64,000 bases of DNA from Promethearchaeota archaeon (GCA_030606485.1 JAUWGH010000002.1:1-64000), one strand, 5' to 3'. Counted from the first letter of the stretch, positions 46,088 to 56,290 are shown. Notes: generated by a model from the sequence alone, not told the origin. A program made the numbers and translations.

Positions 46088-46348
46088 CTAAAATAATTGA
46101 GGGTGCTTTTTTTCGATATTATTTAATGTAAAAACTAAATCAGTAAGTAATTTTTCATTAGGATGTTTATTTATTGTTTCACTTAAAATATCTAAAATTT
46201 GATGAGCAATCGTGTTATCTTGTTCAGAAAGATTAGATTTATTATTGAATAATAAATCGAATTCCTCTTCAAACCAAATCAATTCTATTCGAAACTCTCT
46301 TTTTGAGATTTTGTAATAATCAAATTCTAAAATCCTACATCCCCTCAA
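46088..46348 (-). CDS. 86-residue hypothetical protein
   Basis: The small acidic protein is mostly helical (ELIWFEEEFDLLFNNKSNLS then IAHQILDILSETINKHPNEK), without cysteines in motif spacing or membrane segments. No family is recognised. It sits alone between the TPR gene and another hypothetical gene, with more than 200 bases on each side. Its codon bias looks genuine. Confidence 0.5.
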   Translation of the reverse strand: MRGCRILEFDYYKISKREFRIELIWFEEEFDLLFNNKSNLSEQDNTIAHQILDILSETINKHPNEKLLTDLVFTLNNIEKKHPQLF

Positions 46349-46569
46349 CTGCTAATAACGACAATAATAAAAAAATTACTGAACTAATATAAAATAAAAA
46401 AATTAATGCTTAAATACTTATTTTTAGCAACGGATTTTCACGAAAGTATTGGGAAAAAAAGGATTTTTGAAGAAAATATTTTTTAATTAAAATAAATACC
46501 AATAGATTGGATTAAATAATTTGAAATTTATCATATTTTAAATCATATTTTTAATAATTATAAGATTAT

Positions 46570-46953
46570 TTAAAACGGAAAATTTGGGCGAATTTTAATT
46601 TCATCTTTCCCATGAATAATTTCTTTTAAATCATTCGCTATTGTTTTTATATCATAATTACCTTCTACTTTTACATTATATATCTCTAAATATTTTTCAT
46701 CATCATTTTTATTTTTATGAATTTCGTAAATAGAAATGGAGTAGGTCTTTATTTTATGTGAATTAGAAACTATAATACGCCGAGGATATTTTCTTTTTGA
46801 ATATGGGCTTTTTTCTCTTAATGTTATTTTAAAATTATTTTCGTTATTCTTGATATCCTCTAAAAATATATTATTACATTTATCAATTATGTTTAAAAGT
46901 GTTTTAATTTTATTGCGAGTCATTTCTGATTTTTTTTTAGAAATATCTTTCAT
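46570..46953 (-). CDS. 127-residue hypothetical protein
   Basis: Helical, basic N-terminus (1-35) followed by a beta-rich central part (FKITLREKSPYSKRKYPRRI, YSISIYEIHKNKND) and a C-terminal helix. Nothing resembles a known domain. It is transcribed from the minus strand between a small hypothetical gene and the histidine kinase, and may be independent of both. Confidence 0.5.
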   Translation of the reverse strand: MKDISKKKSEMTRNKIKTLLNIIDKCNNIFLEDIKNNENNFKITLREKSPYSKRKYPRRIIVSNSHKIKTYSISIYEIHKNKNDDEKYLEIYNVKVEGNYDIKTIANDLKEIIHGKDEIKIRPNFPF

Positions 46954-47170
46954 TTTGCGTGAAAATGCTTTCTTTTAAAAACTCTAACCCTAAATTTATT
47001 TATAAATCTCCTCAAAAACCCCTTTGAAAAAATTTATACTCTCTCATAGATAATAGTTTTTGCATTTAAAAACCTATTTTTACGGATATTGCTCATAATA
47101 ATAATAAAATTAAAAAGAGAAATTTTAAAAGGAAATTTTTTTTTATTTTACGATGAATTTATATGATTTT

Positions 47171-49240
47171 TTATATTCTTGGAATGGAGAAATAAAAAGA
47201 ACTTCCTTTATTTTTTCCCTCCGATTCAACCCAAATCTTTCCACCGTGCAATTCTATAATTTTTTTTGAAATATATAATCCAAGCCCAGTACCCTCTATA
47301 TCTATATCCCATCCTTTACCATATCTTTCAATTTTACCAAATTGTTTAAACAATTGGCTTTTTTCTTTTTCAGTAAGTCCAATTCCATTATCTTTTATAG
47401 AAATTATGTAGAAGTCATCTTTTATTTTAGATTGAATAACAATATTTCCCTCTGGAGGAGTATATTTCAAAGCATTTGTTAATAAATTTGAAACTACATC
47501 ATGAATCATTTCTTTATCGAAATCTGTTTTTAAAGAATCGTGAATTTTAAATAATATTGATTGTTTCCTTAATTCTGCTAATCCTTGCAACTCTTTTATA
47601 CACTCATTAATCAAGGATGTCAAATCTCCCTTAGAAATTTTTAATTCTATTTTATCTTTATCCAATTTTGAACTTTGTAAAAGCATATTAATAATATTTT
47701 CAAGACGTTGACTCCCTTTCATAATTTCTTTTAAAATCGAAATAATATTGTCATCTAATTCAGATTTATAACGTGCTAACAATAGTTCAGTAAATCCTTT
47801 TATTGAAACAAGAGGGGTCTTTAATTCATGTGAAGTTCTAGATAACAACTCTGTTTTTACTTTATTAATTTCATTTAACATTATATTTTGTGCTTCTAAA
47901 TCTTGTTGAATTTGCCAGCGTTTTTGTTCAATTTCAATCGCATCTCCAATTAAATATAAAACCATACTGTCTCGGTTAGTTATAATTGGGTTATGTTTAT
48001 AAAAGACACATAAAGCATTGTTAAATTCGTTTTGAGATTGAATCAATTTTCCATAACATGCTTTTATCTTATTATCAATGATAAATTGATCGGTCTTAGC
48101 ATATTTAGTTTCATTTAAATCAAAAAAGGTTTGAGGTAAATCATGTTCTGCTAAAAATAATTGATTAACAAAAATATTCTCCAAAAAATATTCAGAATTG
48201 TAATTAAATACCTGATTATCGGATGTGATTATTTGATACTGTTCTTTTTCATTAATTGAACTCTTATGAATATATAAAACAATATCGCCGTTTATTAATT
48301 TAAAACAAGAATCTAATAATAATTTTAAATTCTTTTTGACATCAGTTGTAAAATTTAAAAAATTATTATTTAATTCAAATATTAGTTCCTCATAGATTTT
48401 TTTTTCAGTAATATCTTCAAGAGTAACAAGAATTCCTGCTACATTTTCTTCCGAATCGAAGAGAGGTATTCTATTTATATCCAACCATACTATAGTGCCC
48501 TTTTTTAATACCCATGATTCAACTATATGAAATTCAGGTTTTTTTGTTATCATAACCTTGGTTTCATGTTCTTTGAGATGCTTTATCTTTTCTTTATTAT
48601 TTAAAAAATCATTATCTGTTTTACCTATTATTTCCTCAGGATATTCTATGCCTATAAGTTTAGTATAGCTGTGATTACATCCTAAATATGTAGAATTAAT
48701 ATCTTTCCAAAATATATATTGAGGAATGCTTTCCATGACAGTGTGAAGCATCTCATATGATTTTTGTAATGCCACTTCATATTTTTTGGGGTTAAATAGT
48801 TTCCAAAAACGAATTTCTGGCAGAGTTATAGTTAATTTTTTAAATCTATCCTCATTTTCTCTTAACTTTTCCTCAAGTTTCTTACGGCTTGAAATATTTT
48901 TTAAAATAATTAATATTTTTTTTTTATTGCTATCATCTTTAAATCTTTTTTTTTTAATTTCAAACCAAATATATTTATTATTTTTATGTTTAAGTCTTAT
49001 TTCGTTTAAATAATCTTTAGATTCAGTTTTACTTTTTAATATTTTTTTTACTTTAGGTAAATCATCACGATGTAATAAATTTAAAAATGATTCTCCAATT
49101 AATTCTTTACTTGTATACCCCAATAAATTTAAATAAATATGTTCGTTGACAAATTCAAATTCAAATTTATTATTTGGATCAATAATACCAATCAAAACAT
49201 CAATATTTTCCAAAAATATTTGTGATTTATAATCAATCAA
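47171..49240 (-). CDS. PAS-domain sensor histidine kinase (cytoplasmic)
   Basis: The 689-residue protein has no membrane helix. PAS domains lie at about 8-125 and 170-285 (SIPQYIFWKDINSTYLGCNH then RIPLFDSEENVAGILVTLED), then a GAF-like region (about 290-445). HisKA has the phospho-His in SRTSHELKTPLVSIKGF (about 470). HATPase_c has NLLTNALKYTPPEG, DNGIGLTEKEK and GTGLGLYISKKIIELHG. PAS1 may bind a ligand or cofactor. No response regulator is adjacent. Archaeal histidine kinases of this type often act on orphan regulators. Confidence 0.94.
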   Translation of the reverse strand: MIDYKSQIFLENIDVLIGIIDPNNKFEFEFVNEHIYLNLLGYTSKELIGESFLNLLHRDDLPKVKKILKSKTESKDYLNEIRLKHKNNKYIWFEIKKKRFKDDSNKKKILIILKNISSRKKLEEKLRENEDRFKKLTITLPEIRFWKLFNPKKYEVALQKSYEMLHTVMESIPQYIFWKDINSTYLGCNHSYTKLIGIEYPEEIIGKTDNDFLNNKEKIKHLKEHETKVMITKKPEFHIVESWVLKKGTIVWLDINRIPLFDSEENVAGILVTLEDITEKKIYEELIFELNNNFLNFTTDVKKNLKLLLDSCFKLINGDIVLYIHKSSINEKEQYQIITSDNQVFNYNSEYFLENIFVNQLFLAEHDLPQTFFDLNETKYAKTDQFIIDNKIKACYGKLIQSQNEFNNALCVFYKHNPIITNRDSMVLYLIGDAIEIEQKRWQIQQDLEAQNIMLNEINKVKTELLSRTSHELKTPLVSIKGFTELLLARYKSELDDNIISILKEIMKGSQRLENIINMLLQSSKLDKDKIELKISKGDLTSLINECIKELQGLAELRKQSILFKIHDSLKTDFDKEMIHDVVSNLLTNALKYTPPEGNIVIQSKIKDDFYIISIKDNGIGLTEKEKSQLFKQFGKIERYGKGWDIDIEGTGLGLYISKKIIELHGGKIWVESEGKNKGSSFYFSIPRI

Positions 49241-49430
49241 TATCTTAATATCAAAATAATTAAAAACTATGATTAAAAGATGCTAAGTATTTAAGATTTT
49301 AAAGAAAATTTTTAAATATATATATATGTTTCTTTTAATACTCTCGAATTAAATAAATACACAGAAAAGATCTCTGAAATTTTTCTTAATATGGATTATA
49401 ATGATAACACCGTTGTAAAGATTATAAAAA

Positions 49431-49838
49431 GTGGATGATATGAATTCAAAAAATGAAAAAGTAAATACAAACAATTTTAAAGAGGAATTATCCATAGCTG
49501 AAAAATTAATCCAGGAAGAGAAGTTTGAACAAGCATTAAATTTACTTGAAAAAATGAAAAATTATGATGATGATGTTTTTGATGATGCCCTTGCTCATAA
49601 TTTTTTTATGCTTTATTCTAATACACAATCCATTGTTCGAGGTAAAAATATCTATCAGAATTTATTATCGCTCTCAAAAATAAAGGAAAAAGCGTCCTAT
49701 AAAGAAATTTTTGAATATTTAAAAGATAAAAATATCAATTTAGATATTGATACAATTAAAAGAGAAATAGAGCTTTTAATTTTGAAGGGTATAGTATCTT
49801 GGAAATCTAATAATAATATAATATTTTTCGTAAAGTAA
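49431..49838 (+). CDS. small helical plus winged-helix protein, PCI-like
   Basis: The 135-residue protein starts at the second of two possible codons after a GTGGATGATATG run. Residues 20-75 are helical and TPR-like (AEKLIQEEKFEQALNLLEKM). Residues 80-133 look like a winged helix (SKIKEKASYKEIFEYLKDK, then IDTIKREIELLILKGIVSWK). This order, helices then wing, is the layout of PCI domains of the proteasome lid and eIF3, but the domain is half length. It is convergent with the KduI-like gene and divergent from the histidine kinase. Confidence 0.6.
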   Translation: MDDMNSKNEKVNTNNFKEELSIAEKLIQEEKFEQALNLLEKMKNYDDDVFDDALAHNFFMLYSNTQSIVRGKNIYQNLLSLSKIKEKASYKEIFEYLKDKNINLDIDTIKREIELLILKGIVSWKSNNNIIFFVK

Positions 49839-49846
49839 AAATAAAT

Positions 49847-50662
49847 TTAAATTTTTAGTGTAATAGGTTCAATATTTGCCACTTTTCCATAGGTTCCAAT
49901 TATCCACATATAAATACAATATTTTAGATTTTTATAATTAGGTTTAGCAAAATTCATATGCCCAAGATGTCCCGGAAATAATAACCCCTCACCATTATAT
50001 CGCTCTCTAACAATGGATTCACCACTTTTATTTATTAAATACTGTGTTACAGCAGTAGTTTTATCAGGTATGCAAAAAATATAAACTTCTGGAAAACCAT
50101 GGTGTATATGAGGATAAATTTCTAAATCTCCATTTGTAGATTTTTCAATATTAACGCTAGTTACAACCCCTTGCTTTAAAGATATGGATGGAATATCGGT
50201 TAATCCTGACATAAAATAACCATTTTTAAATGCGGTCCAAACGGTTCTGAATGTTCCCATTTTTTTATTGTCGCTTAATTCACCACGGGGTAAAAAGTTA
50301 TTAAATTCAAATCTTTGTAAATCAAATTTACAATCTGGATTTATATCTGTACTAATAATAGGCGTTTTTACGATACAAATTTTATTATTTATTAAATCTA
50401 TTTCTTTGGGAAATATTTGAACAGAAGTATTCGGAGGTAGGAAGAACATATCAAACTGTTTTAATTCATATTTTCTATCTTTTAAAGTTAATTGAGATTT
50501 ACCTTTTAATAACGCGGCATTTGCAACTTGTTTATTTTTAGTCTCAATGATAAAATTTTCATCAAAATAGAAATATTCTACAGATGTATCTCCAAGACTC
50601 TTTTTTAATTTACCAGAAACTGGATCATCAAAAAAAAATTTTTGCATCTCTTTTTTTGTCAA
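49847..50662 (-). CDS. KduI/IolB-like sugar isomerase (double cupin)
   Basis: The 271-residue protein has the double-cupin layout of 5-keto-4-deoxyuronate isomerase and 5-deoxyglucuronate isomerase. The metal-binding HxH-x-E pattern appears in YPHIHHGFPEVYIFCIPD (about 190-207), and a further His occurs in LFPGHLGHMNF. The N-terminal cupin is degenerate. It would act on uronic acid or inositol degradation products. It is located directly downstream of an acyl-CoA dehydrogenase (28 bases), an unusual partner. Confidence 0.75.
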   Translation of the reverse strand: MTKKEMQKFFFDDPVSGKLKKSLGDTSVEYFYFDENFIIETKNKQVANAALLKGKSQLTLKDRKYELKQFDMFFLPPNTSVQIFPKEIDLINNKICIVKTPIISTDINPDCKFDLQRFEFNNFLPRGELSDNKKMGTFRTVWTAFKNGYFMSGLTDIPSISLKQGVVTSVNIEKSTNGDLEIYPHIHHGFPEVYIFCIPDKTTAVTQYLINKSGESIVRERYNGEGLLFPGHLGHMNFAKPNYKNLKYCIYMWIIGTYGKVANIEPITLKI

Positions 50663-50690
50663 GATTTTATTTTGTTTTGATATTTTAAAC

Positions 50691-51896
50691 TCACCAAAAA
50701 GAATTTATTTTTTCCTTTTCAGAAATTATTTCTTCTTCTAATTCCCCTTTATATACTCCTTTTTGAATCACATACATCATTATCTCATCAGTTCCCCCCC
50801 CAATTCGCAATAAACGAACATCTCTTAGACATCTTTCTATAGGATATTTATCGGTATATCCGATTCCGCCCAAAATTTGAAGTGCATCATCGCAAATTTC
50901 AAATGCTACTTGGCAACAAAATAGTTTAGTCATTGCCGCTAATGTTCCACTTTCCATCGTATTAATCATGCGGTTTAATAAAGATTTTGCTGCTTCAAAT
51001 TTAGTAGCCATTTTTGCAATTTTAAAGCTAATTCCCTCAAATGCGGAGATAGGTCTTTTGAATTGAACCCTTTCTTGAGAGTATTTTATAGCAATATATA
51101 ATGCTGTCTTTGCGACTCCTAGAGCTTGAACTGACAATGCAACTCGTTCAGGAACAAGTATATTTTGCAAACTAGCAATAGATGATGTCTTGCCGGATGA
51201 GCGTTCAGGTGAATCTTTTTTTAATTCTTTGAAAAATAACGCATTTTCAAATGGGATTCTTATTTGATTAAGTTTTAAATGCCCGAGATGTAGTCCGTGA
51301 AGTCCCATCATTTGATATTCTTCAATAACTTCAAAACCATCCCATGCAGATTCTATTATAAAAGCTCCATTACGAGCATATATAACAAGATAATCTGCAA
51401 TACTACCATTCACAATAAACCGCTTTTCACCTGTTAAGATATATTCATCGGCATTTTCATCTTTCTCAGCAATTGTTTTCATTCGTGATAAATCACTCCC
51501 TGCATCAGGTTCCGTAAAACAAAAAGCTCCAATTTTTTCTCCTTTTACTAAATATTCAACATAATTTCTTAGTTGTTTTGTTTTACCAAACATTCGAATT
51601 AAAAAAGCTGGATAAGATCCTGATAATCTTGCCATATCAACAGATAAACTATAACCAGAAATAGCTTCAGATAATATTAATTCATATTTCGTGGGAAATC
51701 CCAACCCTCCGAATCGTTTGGGAAATGTAACACCACAATATCCTTTTTTACCAAGAGATTTTATAATATCCCACATTTCCTTTTTCCCATTTTCAATGTC
51801 ATCAATAAAAGGAGCGAGCTCATTTTTTAACGTTTCATCAACCTCATTTTTCCACGCCATTTCTTGTTCCGTTAAGTTCAGAAATATACTTCTCAT
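50691..51896 (-). CDS. acyl-CoA dehydrogenase
   Basis: FAD-dependent alpha,beta-dehydrogenation of acyl-CoA. The 401-residue protein shows GAFCFTEPDAGSDLSRMKT, EYILTGEKRFIVNGSIADYL, RVALSVQALGVAKTALYIAI, ALQILGGIGYTDKYPIERCL and the C-terminal GGTDEIMMYVIQK. The active-site Glu region has no unusual change that I can see. TGA is the stop and Trp is TGG, so this gene shows standard code use. With the MaoC pair and methylmalonyl-CoA mutase it fits beta-oxidation or a related acyl-CoA route. Electron acceptor (ETF) genes are not here. Confidence 0.93.
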   Translation of the reverse strand: MRSIFLNLTEQEMAWKNEVDETLKNELAPFIDDIENGKKEMWDIIKSLGKKGYCGVTFPKRFGGLGFPTKYELILSEAISGYSLSVDMARLSGSYPAFLIRMFGKTKQLRNYVEYLVKGEKIGAFCFTEPDAGSDLSRMKTIAEKDENADEYILTGEKRFIVNGSIADYLVIYARNGAFIIESAWDGFEVIEEYQMMGLHGLHLGHLKLNQIRIPFENALFFKELKKDSPERSSGKTSSIASLQNILVPERVALSVQALGVAKTALYIAIKYSQERVQFKRPISAFEGISFKIAKMATKFEAAKSLLNRMINTMESGTLAAMTKLFCCQVAFEICDDALQILGGIGYTDKYPIERCLRDVRLLRIGGGTDEIMMYVIQKGVYKGELEEEIISEKEKINSFW

Positions 51897-52150
51897 CTTA
51901 ATGTATCAATCTATTTTTTTCTTAAGGAATTTGAATTGTTTTTTTCTTTTATATATAATATATTATGCCTTTTTAACATAAATATTTCATCTGATTCTTA
52001 CTTAGAATTAAACCTTACATGATTCTAAATCAAATAACATAAAGATTTCATAAGAATATAAACGAAATTTGTATTTAAAATCAAGGTTTTCTTTTAAAGA
52101 TTAAGATATTCAAAAAATATTTTAAAAATTATATTACGAATTAAATTATT

Positions 52151-53347
52151 TCATAGAATTGTTTGAATTCTAATTTGTTTTTGAGAATTTGTTTCGATAG
52201 TAGAAATTAAAGTATCGATTTCTTGCCTTGTTTTATATTCAATTATTTTTTCTTCTCCTGATAACCATGCATTAAAACCTGTCATATGCTTATAGGTCTC
52301 GAATAGACCTCGTTGAATACCTGAGTTTTCTATTGTAACACCATTAAGAATATCTTTGAGGTTATTTTTTATTCGTAATTTATAAATAAATGTGCTTGAA
52401 GTAGTATCTTTATCAGTATCAATAGAAATTATATTTATACCTTTTTTTATTGCAGGAGGGGCTTCAAATAATTCTAAACCCTCTTCTCTTTCTCTAAATA
52501 AACCAGTTTCGATTATATTTTGTTGTTTTTGAGGTTTAATAATAATTGGGATTTCAAAAGAGATTATATCTCCCCCGACTTCTCTTTTTCTATTTCCTAT
52601 TATTTCTAGAAACCATTTAGAATAATCCCCAAATTTAACTCCCCACTGATCTTTTTCTTGAGGTTCCCAAAGATATTCATGACTTGGTTCAGCGTGATTT
52701 GGAACTTTTATCAATAGAAAACCGTGATCTGTTTTGGATGTTTTTGCTCCACCAGCAATCACTGGTGGTAATTCCTCAGTACTTCCACATTGTTCACCAA
52801 AAGGTTCACAAATACATATTAAATTAGCCTTTTGTTTTAATCTTATTTGAAATAATGCTAAATTGCTTGTTTTATAATCAATCTTTATAGCCTCGCCTGG
52901 TTTAAAAATATCTTTAGAAATTTCAAGATCTATCCCAGACATAATTAATTTAATTGGAGTGGGAATTCTATTTTGATATATACTCTCTTTTGGAAAAATT
53001 TTAATGTGATTTTCTTTAAAAATTTCTATTTCTTTTTGAGAATTAAGAGGACTTTTAATTCTTAAAGTCATTTTAACTAAGTAGTGAATTTTTCTTGCCG
53101 GAATTGTTGGAACTACGTTGGGATTAATAAGTTGTGTTCTTTTTCTTATGTATTCACCAGGTTCAAAAGTACCTTGATTGAATATTTCAGATTTGGTTAT
53201 AATTAAGTCTCTTTTACATGGGTTTTTAGAAATTAATTTTAAACCTCCCCACAAGATCTCAGTTGTTTCTTCAAATGTAGTTTTAGTAATTACATTAAGA
53301 TAATCTCCCAAAATGATACTATCATCATTATCAAGACTTAATTTCAT
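52151..53347 (-). CDS. arrestin-like protein
   Basis: The 398-residue protein is mostly beta strand. Its two halves recall the arrestin N and C sandwiches: KLSLDNDDSIILGDYLNVI at the start and the second-domain opening SGIDLEISKDIFKPGEAIKI near residue 138, a pattern seen in arrestin and Vps26-type C domains. Asgard archaea are known to encode arrestin-domain proteins and other trafficking homologues. It sits 27 bases after the Rag-like GTPase gene in the same transcript, so the two may work together at a membrane. The family call is by pattern only. Confidence 0.6.
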   Translation of the reverse strand: MKLSLDNDDSIILGDYLNVITKTTFEETTEILWGGLKLISKNPCKRDLIITKSEIFNQGTFEPGEYIRKRTQLINPNVVPTIPARKIHYLVKMTLRIKSPLNSQKEIEIFKENHIKIFPKESIYQNRIPTPIKLIMSGIDLEISKDIFKPGEAIKIDYKTSNLALFQIRLKQKANLICICEPFGEQCGSTEELPPVIAGGAKTSKTDHGFLLIKVPNHAEPSHEYLWEPQEKDQWGVKFGDYSKWFLEIIGNRKREVGGDIISFEIPIIIKPQKQQNIIETGLFREREEGLELFEAPPAIKKGINIISIDTDKDTTSSTFIYKLRIKNNLKDILNGVTIENSGIQRGLFETYKHMTGFNAWLSGEEKIIEYKTRQEIDTLISTIETNSQKQIRIQTIL

Positions 53348-53374
53348 TTTTATCGTTTGATTGTTTTAAAAATA

Positions 53375-54286
53375 TTATTCAGAATGAATAGAAACAATTA
53401 TGTCAGAAAATAATTTCATATCTTTTAACAATACACGAATCTTCTCAGAAGATTCAGGATCCAATTCCCCTTCCGATTTCATTATTAAAACAGCTAATAT
53501 GTATTTAAAAATATACAGTTGAAGTTCTTTACCTTCTTCTGAATTTCCTTTAAACTCTGCAGAATCAGATAAAAAAACATTCTCTCTAATTACATTACAG
53601 GAACTGATAAAATCTCTTAAATCTGCCCTTAATGATAGTCCACTTGAAACTCCTTGAACATTATGAACTAATACATTTCCTGATATATCGGAAATAATAA
53701 TTCTCGCATTTATCTCCTGTAAGTGCTTTTCCGCTTTTTCTATATGACCCTTTAATTCTGAATAAGATCCCATTAATATATCTCTGAAGATCTTTGTTAA
53801 ACTTTGTTGATCATAGATACTCGTTAGAAACGTTTCTGGCTTATAATCTTTAAATATATCTGAAAAAATCTCTCGAGCTTTTATTATATTCGTATCCAAG
53901 AGTTCCTTTTGATAGTCTTCAGTATCATATTTATGATAAAACAGACAAATTTTTGGTTTCTGATAATTCTCTTTATAAAGTTTTATAATATCTTCAAAAT
54001 ACTTTTTTGATTTATCAAAAGAATTTGGATCGTGCAAATCAACCACGGGAATCAAAACATCTGTACCCATGAATATTTTCGGCTTATCAAGATATTCTTT
54101 GATGTATTGGTCTTGGCCTCCAAAATCAAAAATTGATATTTCTAATCCTAAAAAAGGATGCCTTCTTGTTTCATAGAGTATCGTTGGAGATAATCCTTTT
54201 GTTTCTTCGGGTGTTTTTTCCGCGAATATTACTGAATATAAGGAAGTTTTACCACAACCAGAAAGGCCTATTAAACTAATTTTCAT
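53375..54286 (-). CDS. RagA/Gtr1-like small GTPase with C-terminal longin/roadblock-type domain
   Basis: Residues 1-170 form a Ras-fold GTPase of the Rag/Gtr type: P-loop GLSGCGKTS (7-15), TKGLSPTILYE switch 1, DFGGQDQYIKEYL switch 2 and FYHKYD in place of NKxD, as in human RagA (HKMD), then FLTSIYDQQSL. Residues about 180-300 are an alpha/beta domain (RIIISDISGNVLVHNVQGVS) like the longin/roadblock heterodimerisation domain of Rag proteins. In eukaryotes Rags signal nutrient state at lysosomes. Here the role is unknown, but this is an Asgard hallmark. It is transcribed with the arrestin-like gene. Confidence 0.92.
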   Translation of the reverse strand: MKISLIGLSGCGKTSLYSVIFAEKTPEETKGLSPTILYETRRHPFLGLEISIFDFGGQDQYIKEYLDKPKIFMGTDVLIPVVDLHDPNSFDKSKKYFEDIIKLYKENYQKPKICLFYHKYDTEDYQKELLDTNIIKAREIFSDIFKDYKPETFLTSIYDQQSLTKIFRDILMGSYSELKGHIEKAEKHLQEINARIIISDISGNVLVHNVQGVSSGLSLRADLRDFISSCNVIRENVFLSDSAEFKGNSEEGKELQLYIFKYILAVLIMKSEGELDPESSEKIRVLLKDMKLFSDIIVSIHSE

Positions 54287-54364
54287 TTTTTTATATCTCG
54301 TTTATTCTTATTTAAATTTTTAATTTGATTTTATAAAAATTTTGTTGAAAAATTGTTTTATCTA

Positions 54365-55858
54365 TTATTTTGATTTTTTTTCTTTTGGTTTCAGAGAGTA
54401 TTTCTTAAAAAAGAGTTTTCTATGTGAATCAGAAATATCTATAATTATTTCTCCAAGAACATGTTTTCCATCTTTAATTTCTAATGGATAATTAATCTGA
54501 ATAGATTCAAAAGGAAAAATTTCTTTTATTGTTGTACTCCAAGGTCGTTTTTCGAATAGTTCTTCCACAATAGCAACCCTAATTTGTAAATTTTCAAGAA
54601 GATATCCAATAACATTTTCTATTGTAATTGTAGTAGCCGTTTGACTTTCATTCAGTTTTTGAGTAACCCTTAATATTTTTCTTGTTCCAAACGGCGTTGC
54701 GACCTCAGCTTCCTCTTTCAATTCTGGTCTTGGTTTAAATGGTTCTTCTCTATCTATGTCTTTAACTATAAAAACCTTCCTTTTAAGAACCGTATATTGA
54801 GATACTTTCTTTAATCTTGCTAGGAACAAGACAGAATTTAAATTTTCCACTGAAAATGGTTCAGAAAGTAAATATCCCTTTTTTATAGCGTCCTCTATAA
54901 TTTCTACTCCTATACCTGATCGTGCTAAAACTGTGTTTTTCATCGGTCCACTTCCAACAGAACCCACCGAGATATCAGCATTTTCAGCAGCTAAATCTGT
55001 GCAAAAATTGCAACTTGATGATTTAAATTTATCTAATTCCTTTATTTTATAGGATTTTACTTCTGTATCTCCTTTATAAAGATAAAATCTTCCTTTATTG
55101 ATATCCATTTTTGTTATTTCCGCTAAATTAATTCCCTCCTTCTCAAAAAATGGTAATAATGCTTCATGTGAAAATGAATCCATACAAAATAATCCAATTT
55201 TAAAAACATGTGCTCTCATAAAATATTTTAACATTCCAAGTGGACTACTTTCCATTTTAAACACAGCATCTATGTTGCAAGGAGTTCCTACAAATGCGAT
55301 AGAGCCCATGTCATTTCTAATCCCGTCCATTAAAGAATCAACTGTTTGTGAATGGCTATAAATAGAACCAGCAGCTTCGATAGCTTCTTCTTTAGTAGTA
55401 ATAAGTTGAGGCAACGGAACCCATGGTTTATTTGGATTTTTTTTAGTAACAACTGCTCCGTCAATCAAATTTTCATCAAATAAATAACACAATAAGCTCG
55501 TAACGGTTCCTCCGTCCTGACCACCAATAACTTCAGGAATTCCACTTTTCGTAACATAACCTGTTTTAAAAAGACCAACAAGTTGTTCGGGATTAGTAAT
55601 AGTCCTCGGACATTGATTATAACAAATTCCACACCCAGAACATTGACCGACTAATCGTGGTTCATCATAAATTGGATCCCATTCAAGAGCACTGCAAATC
55701 GCTGCACAAGTGCCACAATGAGTGCAAACACCTGTTCTTATAACTTCCTTTACTAATTTTCCAAATGAATCTTTTTTCCCTTCTAATTTCCTTCTTATAT
55801 ATTCAAAAGAATGTTCATACTTAGATTCAGATTTTACTTTATTTATTTCTTCACTCAC
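54365..55858 (-). CDS. FrhB-like coenzyme F420/flavin oxidoreductase subunit with two ferredoxin motifs
   Basis: The 497-residue protein has an N-terminal double [4Fe-4S] region (CTHCGTCAAICSALEWDP then GQCSGCGICYNQCPR, about 43-90). An FrhB domain follows (about 110-385: GGQDGGTVTSLLCYLFDENL, FVGTPCNIDAVF, and CNFCTDLAAENADISVGSVG). An unrelated C-terminal extension of about 110 residues follows. FrhB proteins transfer electrons between F420 or another flavin and Fe-S clusters. Two further FrhB-like genes lie in the selenoprotein redox operon across the divergent gap, so this is probably a third member of the same system. Confidence 0.88.
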   Translation of the reverse strand: MSEEINKVKSESKYEHSFEYIRRKLEGKKDSFGKLVKEVIRTGVCTHCGTCAAICSALEWDPIYDEPRLVGQCSGCGICYNQCPRTITNPEQLVGLFKTGYVTKSGIPEVIGGQDGGTVTSLLCYLFDENLIDGAVVTKKNPNKPWVPLPQLITTKEEAIEAAGSIYSHSQTVDSLMDGIRNDMGSIAFVGTPCNIDAVFKMESSPLGMLKYFMRAHVFKIGLFCMDSFSHEALLPFFEKEGINLAEITKMDINKGRFYLYKGDTEVKSYKIKELDKFKSSSCNFCTDLAAENADISVGSVGSGPMKNTVLARSGIGVEIIEDAIKKGYLLSEPFSVENLNSVLFLARLKKVSQYTVLKRKVFIVKDIDREEPFKPRPELKEEAEVATPFGTRKILRVTQKLNESQTATTITIENVIGYLLENLQIRVAIVEELFEKRPWSTTIKEIFPFESIQINYPLEIKDGKHVLGEIIIDISDSHRKLFFKKYSLKPKEKKSK

Positions 55859-56076
55859 TCTATAAAACCTCTATTTACACAGAGATTTGGTTATAATTAC
55901 TTTATAAAAAACTTAATCCTTAAAAAAAATTATTAAAATTAAATAGTAATTTAATTTTTAAAGAAAGACATCAAGTAAAAACAGATAAGTTATTGATTAT
56001 TTTGTTTATCTTGCTTCAATTTTTTTATCATTTTAGTAGTTAAGAGCCGAACATTTCAATGATAATCTCCTATACA

Positions 56077-56290
56077 TTATAAAAGATGCTTAAGAATTTT
56101 TTCATCACCAATTTCTCCCAAATGTTTTACCGCCTTTTTTTAATATTTGCTCTATTACTTGAATTGAAATAATTACTTAATAGTTCTATTATCTGTCTTT
56201 TGCAAATCTTGTTCTTATTGTTAAATTTCTTTAGGAATGTAATGCATTTTTTTAAATATATTTTTGGATTTGAAAATTCTTTTTTGATTT
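56077..56290 (-). pseudogene. HEAT-repeat remnant, frame broken
   Basis: The minus strand encodes, without a start, helical sequence (CITFLKKFNNKNKICKRQII, ELLSNYFNSSNRANIKK). After a one-base shift in a run of seven A's it continues AVKHLGEIGDEKILKHLL and stop. The last part is a typical HEAT/PBS-lyase repeat half. The gene has lost its start and its frame. It adjoins nothing related. Confidence 0.4.
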
